Notes under the pieces: generated by a model | Told to the model about the DNA's origin: nothing | The model's input: the letters and a program-made list of their open reading frames with translations, nothing else | Databases searched by the model: none | DNA from: Vitellaria paradoxa | Lineage: Eukaryota > Streptophyta > Magnoliopsida > Ericales > Sapotaceae | Length of the DNA stretch: 64,000 bases | Assembly (NCBI GenBank): GCA_019916065.1 | Contig: CM034244.1 | Span: forward strand, 33,727,433-33,791,432 | Direction: 5' to 3' | Translations under genes and position numbers: made by a program | Shown: positions 1 to 11,900 of the stretch, piece after piece | Layout: each line of letters opens with the position of its first letter | How positions within the stretch are numbered: position 1 is the stretch's first letter

Positions 1-1432
1 GACTTTGATTTATATATTTTGAAACATTGCTGAAACATTTTGCTAAATGTTTTGTCACATCCCAAAATTTAAGGATGAGACCAGCTGTGAACCACAGTGC
101 CTTGGCACATGGCACACGGGTCACGGCACACGCAAGCCTTCATAAATTCAAAGTACAAATTTTTACATTAGTAATAAAATAAAATCTTGAATGTCAAACA
201 TAATTCTCCAAATAAAATTAATCGACTAATCCTCAACAATAATAGCTCTAAAATTTATACAACTTAACAATACCTAAATTTTCAAACCCAGAGTAAATAA
301 TTAAATTTCCTATGGGAGGTCACAGACTCATGATGTCACGGTCCCAACTCAATCCAAAATTCTTGACTATAATCCTTTCATCGCGCCTGAAAAATGCTAA
401 AAATGAGGGGTGAGCTAAAAGCCTAGTGAATGGATTACCAAGCCAATTATAATAATAGAAATTTGGAAATAATAAATTTTCAAATAAACATTTTAACCAA
501 AAATATTTCAAATAAAAATAATGTTTATGTAAATAATTTCCATGCATACTTTATAACAACTTAAAAACTTGCACGTCAGAGTGCAAAATTTTTCATAAAT
601 CAATCCGTTAATCACAATAGTGACGACAAAAATTAATATGTGGATTATCATATGAGAATTAAATATCAAGTGTGCCAATATAATTTCTTATGGGCAGTGC
701 CCGTTGGATCCAACATCGTACTTAAGAGTTACCCAATTTGGCTCCTAAGTTCTTCCTTAAGCCGATCCAATTGAGGTTACCACGGTTTTCATGGTCCTGT
801 TCCTATAATTGTTGAGAACTAGGGTCATCAGGATTTTTACGGGCCTGTTCCCTAGTTGTCAGAGTTACACCACTTAAGGAGCTTGTCCCCTGGACTTTGA
901 TTTTCCCGGAGTCATATCATTTAAGGAACCTGTTTCCTGGACTTTAATTTTAATTCCAATAATTACAAAATAATTGTTTATCATAATCCCATAAATTCCA
1001 AAACTGAACACAAGTGTTCAAATAATTTTTCCTATACTCAATAGCATAAAACATATAATTTCTTTATCAAAATAATATAATTTTTCACAAAGAATAATTC
1101 AGAAATTCTACTTTTAAAACCTTTATGCATGGAATAATTTACAAAATAATACTTGTAAGTCAATCCAAAGACGTAAATGAAAATAAATCAGGATAATTTG
1201 TCACGATCTTGAATACACAAAATTAAATATCTATTATTTAATGCCTATCTTAAATTAAAGAATTATTAAATATAATCCTTCCTCTTTAAATTACTGTAAT
1301 TAAACCAATCTTAAATAATTCCCAAAACTCTCTCTCTATCAAAATAACTAAATTAATAATTTTTTGCATTGAATAATTCTAATTAACGCTCACTAACAAT
1401 TCCCTGGCAGCACTTCATTCTCTATATAAATA

Positions 1433-1436
<4 letters not shown>

Positions 1437-1473
<37 letters not shown>
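1437..1473. repeat. (ATT)n microsatellite
   Basis: Uninterrupted ATT repeat inside the solo LTR, followed by a T run. An (AT)n tract lies nearby at about 1613-1637. Confidence 0.9.
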
Positions 1474-1970
1474 TTTTGCATGTTGCCAATCCCCAAATGG
1501 CTATATATATACTTATATATAACCTATATATATATAGTTACGCGTCAATCAATCCAATCTAACCATTTTTTTTTTTTTTTAACAATCTGCCAAAGGGCCA
1601 ATCAATACCCATGTATATATATATATATATATATATAGAGGGCTCTTATTAAGTTTATTAATGGCGGAGTGTCGTGTAGCAGCACCTTTTTTTTTTTTTT
1701 AATAAACACTAATTAATGTTAACGTCGGCGTCAAATCTCCAAACCCGAGTTAGGTATATACACACGTTGCTGTAGCAATTTACAAGACATTAACCCTCTG
1801 TTAATTCTCAGTAACTTACCACCCATCTCATCAATGCAGGCTTCTAATGGAGGAAGAAAACAAAAATATAATTAAAATAAAAAGACTAACCTCTTAATTG
1901 CAAACTACTGCAATTTTTTCTCCTCTTCCTCCTCTCTCTCTTTCTCTCTCTCAAATAGAATAATAAAACC

Positions 1971-2165
1971 CTAGTAAGACAAACTCCCTATTTATATCCA
2001 TAACTTCTTTAATCACATATTATTACGTTCATTGAATTACGGTGGACCTTCAATCACAACGCAATAATAATAATCCTAGTATGACAAACCCTTTTATATA
2101 TACAACTTCATTAATTAGGTGCCATCACGTCCACTTAAATTATGGTGGAGTTCCAATTATATCTC
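1971..2165 (-). repeat. Tandem duplication of the LTR promoter region
   Basis: Two diverged copies with a period of about 105 bp (from 1971 and 2076), each starting CTAGTA.GACAAAC and containing a TATA-like box on the minus strand (around 1988-1997 and 2090-2102). Seen directly; promoter activity is inferred. Confidence 0.6.
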
Positions 2166-2652
2166 TATAAAAGTAATTTCTTAAAACATCCAATGGTCCA
2201 CACTTACCCAAAAATAAATAAATTAATAATTTAAATATTATTTCTTAAATAAAGTCATCTAATTCCCCAATACAAAAATATAAACACGTAAATAAAATAA
2301 ATAATTAATATTATATAAATGATTAATTTCTAGGTTATAACATGTTTTGTTTCATTGCTAACCAAATAAATTTTAGTCCTTGTTTGAAGGCATGATTTTA
2401 TCTTCTAGAACATAATTTTATATACGTAGGCATCATCTCAAGTGTTTGTAGAGGCTTGAACAAATATTTACTCGTATATCTTTAAGTTCAATGTGGAAGA
2501 AAATAAATGTCCTCACAATAAATGGTATGGAAGTTGCTTGGTAATTTTAGCTTTATAGCATTTAAAACCTACTTCTATATATATTTGCTTATCATCATCA
2601 TCGTCATCATCATCAATTTTTTTGGTTCTAAACACATGGTTGTGATATGAAG

Positions 2653-2967
2653 GTTATTGGAGTGGTGGTTGCTGATACCCATCAAAATGCAAAACTAGCA
2701 GCGAAAAAGGTTTATGTTGAGTATGAAGAGCTCCCAGCAATCTTGTCAATACAGGATGCCTTGAAATGTGGAAGTTTCCATCCTAATACAAACAAGTGTT
2801 TAAGAAAGGGAGATGTGGACCTTTGTTTTCAATCAGGTCAATGTGACAGAATAATCGAGGGAGAGGTTCAAGTAGGAGGTCAGGAACACTTTTACTTAGA
2901 GCCACATAGCAGTTTAGTATGGATGATGGATGGTGGCAATGAGGTTCATATGCTTTCATCCACCCAA
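2653..2967 (+). CDS. XDH: XDH exon (first in window)
   Basis: Encodes [14 protein letters not shown] through EVHMLSSTQ, the early part of the molybdenum domain, including the [19 protein letters not shown] stretch conserved in XDH. The acceptor is the AG at 2651-2652; family alignment expects a Gln just before this Val, which would end the preceding exon outside the window. The donor is GTAAGT at 2968. The in-frame ATG at 2647 lies in the intron and is not a start. The polypyrimidine tract is weak, so the 5' boundary is slightly less certain than the others. Confidence 0.9.
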
Positions 2968-5900
2968 GTAAGTACCATCTACTTGAAATTCTTATCGTTC
3001 AACTTCATTTATGATGTCATTGAGGTTTCGTATTTGGCAAACAGATTTTGTAGAAAAAAAAAAATTCGCTTGATGTTCCTTTGAAGGTGAATCTGTGATG
3101 ATTGAACATTGTTGAGAAATTTGTCATGTTAATGTTTTTCGTCTATTAAAAAGCTGTTGTGGGTTAAAATTCCTTCTCTCTGTCCTAAATGTTTTGTGGA
3201 AATGGTTTGAGAGAAGTTGGTGTTGTTAGGATTTATTCCAAACAAATATAAAATTCTAATCGGCCTGTGCACTCCTTGTCAATTGGTTTTGAGTTGGAGC
3301 TTTAATATGGTGTCCGAGTTAGGTTTGGGAGGAATTGCCCTCCGCCCCTCGCTTCACAATCTCTCTTTTATGCACTTTCTCACACTTGGTGCATTGGCTT
3401 GGTTCCCCACATGCCATTGGAGGCAAGGATGCTATATTTTTGGCAGTGAACTCTGGGCAAATACAAAGCACATGGATACAGGTTATGCCTTGGAATGAAA
3501 AAAATTCCAAATTTGGTTTGTCTATGAGCAAGGGGGGATTGCAAGTGAGGGAGCTTGTTGGGATTTATCCCATATCTTTAAAATAGTGTCTCCAAAACCA
3601 TTATAAGATCCTAACGGGTTTCTCCACTCCTTGTCAATTGGTTTCAAATTGGATGCTATAACAAATGTAGCATAAAGTTGAAAAGAATCTAATAGTTCTT
3701 TTTTATTTGGTTGAAATAAATGCCAAACTGGCTTTCAGCCTTATTCTTTCTGTGGATGATTTATTCAATTTTATTGCCACTGTGGTAATGGGGTCTTATC
3801 CAAATTGTAGTTCCTGATGAAAATTTATTTTTCTGGAGAAAAAAATAGAAGAAACTTTGAACACAAACTTGCTTCACCACAAACTGGATGTGGCATTCAA
3901 TTAAGAATCGCTTTGATCAGCGTTGTCGCATATCCATAGGCTTGTAACGATTACCTAAAACAATCAACAAATGGATATACAGAAAGCAGTTGTCTTTGAT
4001 TACCAAAAATATAGGAAGTTGAATCCCTTTAGACCATGTACGAGTCTCTTCTCCATTGGAAGCCTTACTATTCTTTTCTCGCTAAATGCCCAATTTCACC
4101 TCTTGCTCCTCTTATGATAGCTGTGATTTCAGCAAGCTATAAAAGCAGCTACTAAAGCAGATATAACCCACTTGAAATTAAGTTGGGGAACATCAAGCTC
4201 TATGACTCTCTAGCCATTGGCAATGAATAAGAATATGGTTCATTGAATCTACATCATTCTTACACATAACATCATTCCAGGATGAACTTTATTTCTCTTC
4301 TTAAGATTATCAGTAGTGAGGAAGAAGGATCCAAGCAAGGAAGCCACTTTTTGAGGAGCTTTAATTTCTAGATTCCGTTTCAAGGGAAAAAAATGTTTCC
4401 CTGGCAGCCAAGAGTGCAGTAGCAGGATTGAAGAAAAGACCACAAAGCACGCAATAGAAGGATTGAGTAGTGAAAGAACAATTCCCAGATCCTTCCCTAT
4501 AACAGAGTTTCTCTCTTCACTAATGATGCGGAAATCATATTGCCTTGCAAAAAAGGATGTCATAGACTACCTCCCTGTCCTGTAAGTTCTCTTAAATTAA
4601 TGGTGCCAAACAACACCTCTAGTAGATGTTAAACTCCCATCAAACAGTGCCCTCTTTTCCATCGGCTGTCTTGAAAAGATCGGGGATACTTTTTGAGAGG
4701 TGGCCTATAACCATGTCAGCTATCCTGCTAGAATCTAACTCAGTTGCTAGATTCCACCTTACAGGAGATAAACCTGCTAAGGTCCTTCCAAATTTGCATG
4801 ATGCCATTCCACACATCCACTTCCACCCTATATGGCTCTCTAACTGCTCCAGTGGTCCACCCACTTGTGTATGTATGCGGCTCCCTAACTGTTCCAATGG
4901 TTCACCTACTTCAGACACAACCTGAGGAAAAACATAGGAAGGAATTCTCTTTTACTTCATATCAACTAATGGGTATTTACAACTCTATATATAGGAGAGA
5001 CATGCTCTTCAATAGGTAATAATCCTACTACAAATTAGGAAACCTATTTATCTAAGGATATAATTACAAGGAAAGAAATTGGCAGCAATTATGGAGATAT
5101 GATTTGTAAATCAACCTCATAATTGCTGATATCAAGGAATAAAATTCAAATTCAAAATTCCATACTCCCCCTCAAGTTGGGCTGTATATACTCAACATTC
5201 CCAGCTTGGATAGAAAAAAGCTAAACTAGTGCCGGCTGAGAGCTTTAGTAAGAATGTCTGCAAGTAGTTGAGATGAGGGAGTATAGTCCGGCTGAATAGC
5301 CTTCTGATTAATCTTCTCTTTGATGAAGTGTTGATTAATCTCAACATGTTTGGTTCTATCATGATGAACAGGATTCTTTGCAATCCTGATTGCAGTTTGT
5401 TATCACACTTCATTTTTATAGGACCATTTGAGGAAATTTGTAGTTCTTCAAGGAGTCTTTTTAGCCATATTCCTTCACATATTCCCTGTGCCATAGCTTT
5501 AAATTATGCTTTTGCACTACTTCTAGCTACAACAAATTGCTTTTTACTCCTCCATGTCACAAGATTTCCCCAAATGTAAGTACAATAGCTTGAAGTAGAC
5601 CTCCTATCAGTTAAAGATCCTGTCCAATTAGCATCTGAGTAGACTTCGATCCCTTTGTCATTGCCCCTTTTGAAATATAATCCTTTTTTGGGATCTTTTT
5701 TGAGATATCTTAGGAGTCTGTAAACAGCTTCAAGGTGCTCAATTGTTGGGTTATTCATAAACTGACTTACAATATTGACAGGAAAGCTAATGTCTAGTCT
5801 TGTGTGAGATAAATAAATTAATTTTCCCACCAATTGTTGATATCTTCCCTTATCCGTAGGTGTAGCTTCCCTATTTCTGTCTCGTTTATTTGAAGGATTC

Positions 5901-8900
5901 ATAGGAGTGTTTATAGGTTTGCAGCCAAGCATACCTATTTCTTTGAGGAGATCAATAGTGTATTTCCTTTGTGAAATGGAGATACCAGTTCTTGATCTGG
6001 CTATTTCCATTCCAAGGAAGTACTTTAGAGCACCCAAATCTTTGATCTCAAATTCCTTTGCCAGAACATTCTTCAATTATTTTATCTCCTCTTCATGATC
6101 ACTAGTTACCATAATATCATCTACGTAGGCAATCAGAATAGTAATTTTACCTTTAGCAGACTTCTTAATGAACAATGTATGATCTGATTGCCCCTGTGTG
6201 AATCTGAACCTTTTGACTGCAATGGTAAATCTCTCAAACTAGGCCCTAGGAGACTATTTAAGGCCGTAAAGATACTTCTTTAATTTGCACATAGTCAAAA
6301 TTACTGGAATTTTTAAGTCCAAGAGGAATTTCCATATACACTTCATCTTCTAGGTCACCATTGAGGAATGTATTCTTGACATCTAGTTGATGTAGAGGCC
6401 AATTCAAGTTGATAGCCAAGGAAAGTTAGACTCTTATAGTGTTAAGCTTTGCAATTGGAGCAAAGGTTTCTTGATAGTCAATCCTATAAGTCTGAGTGAA
6501 CTCTTTTGCCACTAATTTGGCCTTATATCTATTAATATTCCCATCTGCTGTATATTTCACATTAAAGATCCATTTACACCCCACAAATTGCCTTCCACTA
6601 GGCAGTTTAGTAAGACTCCAGGGGCCATTTTTCTCAAGTGCTTGAATCTTTTCTTGGATAGCTTTCTTCCATTCAGGATATTTTATAGCTTCTTGCGTAC
6701 TTTGAGGGATGGAAATATCATTTAGGCTTGAGGTAAAGGCTTGGTAGGAAGGTGATAGCCTATTATCTGTCACAAAATTAGCAATTGGGTATTGGGTGCA
6801 AGTTCTAACCCCTTTCCTTTTTGCAATAGGTAAATCGAGATCATTTTCAGAGAAAGGATTAGTATTACATTGAGAACTTGAATTTGACTTTGAGGATGAC
6901 TCTTGGTTTTGCTGAGAAGTGAAGTATTCTATCTCTTTTGAGGGCCCATGTTTTCTTGTTTATACAATTCCCTTGAATTTCCCTTCAGGTTTAGTTGGAG
7001 GTATGGTTAAACTGTAGTTGGGTTCAGTATTGTCAATTTCTGAGGTCTCGGGTAGAATAGGTATAACAGGTTGGGAAATGTGCCAGGTTTGATATTCTGC
7101 CTGAATATTAGACTGGTATAAAAAGCTTGATGTTCAAAAAATGTGACATCCATGGTGTGATAGATCTTTCGGGTGGGAGGAGAATAGCACTTGTAGCCGT
7201 TTTGATGGGAAGAATAGCCAAGGAAAATGCATTTGTGGGCCTCGGGGTCAAGTTTACTTCTTTGATGAGAAGGTATGTGGACAACCGAGGTACAACCAAA
7301 CACCTTTAATGGTAACACTCTGGTGAGTTTGGATTGAGGGAAAAGCTGATTCAAGATTTGGTGAGGTGTTTGAAAAGTTAGGACTTTAGAAGGCATTTTG
7401 TTTATAAGATATGTTGCAGTAAGAACAATCTCTCCCCAGAAGTATTTGGGAACATTGTTGGTAAACATTATAGATCTGGCTACTTTAAGAAGGTGACGGT
7501 TTTTTCTCTCAGCAATACCATTTTGTTGAGGGGTATTTATGCTAGAAGTCTGATGTATAATCTCATTATCAAGAAGATACTGTCCAAGAACAGAGAGGAA
7601 ATATTCTTTCCCATTATTAGTTCTAAGGATTTGAATGTTGGTCTGAAATTAATTTTGTATCATGGAATGAAAGTTTTTGAAAATGGGTCCAGCGTCAGAC
7701 TTATCTTTCATGAGAAAAATCCATGTTATTCTAGAGTGATCATCAATAAATGAAATGAACCACCTAGCCCCAGAAATGTTATTCACCCTTGAAGGTTGCC
7801 AAATATCACTATGTATCAAGGGGAAAGGATGAGAAGGTTTATAAGGTTGGATTGAATATGTGCTCCGAGTGTGTTTAGACAATTGGCAAGTTTCACAATG
7901 GAACAAAGTAGGACTTTTATTGATAAATAAATTGGGAAATAATTTCTCAAGATACATGAAACTTGGATGACCTAACCTATGATGCCATAATATAACAGCA
8001 TTGTCGTCAACAAAAGAACTGGCAGCACAATGACGCCTAGGATCTTGATCAGTACCCTTGAAGAGATAGATTCCTTCACTTTCTTTAGCATTGCCAATCA
8101 TCTTCCCCGAAGTTAAATCCTGAAATTCGCAATGGGTAGGGTAGAATTTAGCAACCATAATTTAAATCCCGTGTAAGTTTGCTAATGGATAAGAGATTAT
8201 AAGTTAGGCTAGGAACAAACAACATGGATTTGTGGGTAATAGAATTGGAAATGATAATTATCCCAGTACCAGTGACAGAGGATAAGGTATGATTAGCTAT
8301 CCTGACTTTGTGATTTTCAGAACTTGGATTGTAATCATGAAATAATGCTGCATTTACACTCATGATCTGAGGCTCCAGAGTCAACAATCCAAGGCTGAGA
8401 TGCCTCAGTTTTGACTCTTAAAGCCCTAGGATAGTTACCTTTATAGGCAATGGTTCCTGTGCTCACAGTAGTTGGGTTGGATGAGGATTGCAGAGAGTTG
8501 AACATCTTCTGCAACATTTCAATATGCTCTTTGCTAAAGGGTTTAGCTTTGGGCATGGGTTTTTCCTCTGATGCAGCAGCAAATAGGAGATTTCAGGATG
8601 GTCGACGATCTCAGTGATGATCGGCAAAGATCAGCGACAATGATGATACCACGACTTGGACGAGATCGATGGCTAGGAGGGAATGACGGCAAGGATGATG
8701 TCCGATTGGTTGAACGGGTTGGACTGGACCGTTTGCTGGAACCAACTATGGGTCGGACTAACTCAGTGAATTAGACTAGCCTGACTCAGTGAGTCATTTG
8801 TGGAGAGGCTGAGTTAGTGAGTCACCTGCTTTGATTCCATGAGGAAAAACATGGGAAAGAATTCTCTTTTATTTCATATCAACTAATGGGTATTTACAAC

Positions 8901-11900
8901 TCTATATATAGGAGAGACAGGCTCTTCAATAGGTAATAATCATACTACAAATTTGGAAACCTATTTATCTAAGGAAATAATTACAAGGAAAGAAATCAGC
9001 AACAATTACAGAGATATGATTTGTAAATCAATCTTATAATTGCTGATATCAAGGAATAAAATTCAAATTCAAAATTCCACACAACCCCCTGCACTATCCT
9101 TGTCCGCAAACTCGTCTCCTTTTCAAACTTCCAAAGTCAATTCCTCAATGACACTTTGTTAATTTACTTGAGCCTCTTCATACTGTCCCCTTCCTTAATT
9201 GGAATACATACATTTTCCCTATCACAAGATGGCATTTTATTTCCTCTCAAATTCTACCCTAAGGGAAGTCCTTTTACCCACCACGTTGGAAATGTCCCCC
9301 CCCCCCCCCCCGGGGGGGCCAAAAAAAAAAAAAAGGAAAAAATAAACAAAGATATAGCCTAGGTTACATGGACATGAGTCTCGTATGGCTATGTGCCTAA
9401 ATGTTGGATTAATCTAGTTCTCATGTTCTTGGATACATCAACATGAAAAAATGTTCTCAGGTTTAATTTGTAGCTGATCTATGGATTGTAATCTACATTC
9501 TTATTTATGTGTTTTCCTTCACGACTAGCAATTTTCATGAATTATTTAGTCCATCAGTGTGTCAATGATGCTGGTCTCCAGGCCTTACATTATTTATTAG
9601 TTTAATTTTTTTCCTTGATGGTTTAACTTCTGTTATCAGTGATTTAACATTTCTATTGTTTGTGTAGGCTCCACAGAAACACCAGAAGTATGTATCCCAT
9701 GTCCTTGGGCTTCCCATGTCAAAAGTAGTGTGCAAAACAAAACGAATTGGTGGTGGGTTTGGTGGAAAAGAGACGAGGTCAGCTTTTGTTGCTGCTGTGG
9801 CTTCTGTTCCATCATACCTACTAAACCGACCTGTCAAACTAACATTAGACAGGGATATAGATATGATGACAACTGGGCAGCGCCATAGCTTTCTTGGAAA
9901 GTACAAGGTATTAGCTTACTCTGTTATTGAATTGTCATTACTTTATCATCTAAGCAGTATAGCAAGAGACCAATTGAAGATGTGAAGTGATTCCTATTAC
10001 CTAGTCTGGTCCAAAAATTTACCGTTGGTTAATGGTCACTGCAGATTAGTCTCAGCATTATAGATTAAAGAAGCAAGGGAGAAAGGTGGAACTAGGATGT
10101 GTCCTCTTGTAACTAAAGATATTTTTTTGTTTGCTTCTTTTTTCTTGTGGTTGGTGTTAAATAGGGTGGACCATGTTAATATTAGATCTAAGTTATATGA
10201 TGCAGGTTGGATTTAAAAATGATGGAAAGGTGCTTGCTCTTGATCTTGAAATTTACAATAACGCTGGAAACTCACTCGATTTGTCTCTTGCTGTACTTGA
10301 ACGTGCTATGTTTCATTCCGATAATGTCTACGAGATCCCAAATGTCAAGATAAATGGAAGGGTTTGTTTCGCTAATTTTCCTAGCAATACTGCTTTCCGA
10401 GGATTTGGTGGTCCTCAAGGTATGCTTATTACAGAAAATTGGATTCAAAGAATAGCAATGGAGCTTAGGAAAAATCCAGAAGAGATTAAGGTGAGTCATT
10501 GCCCTTGATAGTCTTTTGTTCCTTCTGTCTTTTTGTAAGATAAGGTTTGTAGCCCTTTGCATGTGTTAATGACTTTTACAAAATGGTTTTCCAAGCAGGA
10601 AATTAATTTTTTGAATGAAGGATCAGTATTACATTTTGGTCAACAAATTCAGCACTGTACCCTACATCGGGTCTGGAATGAACTGAAGTCATCATGTGAC
10701 TTTCTGAAGGCTCGAAAAGAAGTTGAACAGTTCAATTTTCACAATCGATGGAAGAAGCGTGGGGTTGCAATGGTACCAACAAAATTTGGTATTTCCTTTA
10801 CAACCAAATTCATGAACCAGGTAATGTTTTGAAATTAACTGGGGTGGTGCTTTTATGAGTATAAATACATGCTTTTAACTTGAAGAAGCTTTATGAATTC
10901 ATTATTTGCATCTATCCAGAGCTATAATCCCAGAAGTCATTCTTAATTTACTCTGATATAGGCTGGAAATATACTTATGTTGATGAGTGAAGTGATGCGG
11001 GACAAGAAATTGAAAGCAGAGAAAGAGAAAGAAAGAGAGAAAAAGAGAACAATCAAGTCAAAGGAGAAGAAGCAAGAGAATACAGAGACATAGGCAAAAC
11101 ACGCCATTAATTCAATAATCATCCAATGTGAAAGTCTCTAATAATTAAAGCCTTTAAGTAGGCTAAACAAATCCTATCAATACTAGAGATAAAACCAAAT
11201 CAAAGATTACAATCAATCTCTAAGAAATCTTACTCAAAATACACTACCTAAAAATAATTAGAATAAATAAAATGAAAGGAAATAAATATCCAAGGATGTC
11301 CTCATCAGAAAGTATCTACATATATATAAAAAGGCATCAATGTGATTCCACCCGTATACAAAATAGGCGAATAAAAGAAAACAAAGAACCATCTAGTGCT
11401 TTATACAAAAGGCTCTTTAATCTATGCTTCAGTTGCTTAATACTTTGGAATGTCTTCATATTCCCCTCTCCCCATGCCAACCACATTGAATTTAAGGTGC
11501 AAGATGCCAAACCTTCTTGTGCAAGATGCCAATCCTTTTTTCTCTTCTCCACCAACACTACAAAACATCTAAATTTTTTTTTGCCCCTGTGAAGATGTAG
11601 CACATCCCAAACATCCTTTAAGGCAAGTCATTTCTGTTACATCATTTTGTGTCACTTATAGACTCATATGCAACGAGTACAGTGATCATAACTGTGCCTG
11701 ATGAATATGGTATGGTCTACATGACTTTGTCTGTGTTTGAACCCCAACATAGCTCTAAGATATCTTTCAAACCATGCTCTGGAAGATTGTGGAAATTAAA
11801 TGTTAATAATTATGTTCCATGGGCTAAAGCTACAAAACTTAGTTTGACTGGATTCAACTAAATATTAATAATTATGTTCCATCGGGTAAAGCAATAAAAC

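Larger units (their letters stand above)
53..2342 (-). mobile_element. Solo LTR, 2.29 kb, in an XDH intron
   Basis: Begins TGTCACATCC and ends GGTTATAACA (TG...CA termini), flanked by identical 5-bp repeats TGTTT at 48-52 and 2343-2347. No internal coding region or second LTR is present, so it looks like a solo LTR left by LTR-LTR recombination. Orientation is inferred as minus because TATA boxes followed by a GA-rich leader read leftwards (about 2100-1920). Family unknown; the length would fit a Ty3/gypsy-type LTR, but that is a guess. Confidence 0.72.

Noticed and set aside
4626..4918. Open frames on both strands beside copia A
   Set aside because: Overlapping frames on both strands, no family resemblance, ending at the insertion site; probably chance.
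9162..9362. Short open frame through the C/G homopolymers
   Set aside because: Poly-Pro/Gly/Lys from homopolymers in an intron; no support.
10961..10990. Possible extra XDH exon beginning GCTGGAAATATAC after TATAG
   Set aside because: The conserved [11 protein letters not shown] exon is at 13147; the sequence here diverges after two residues and has a stop soon after.
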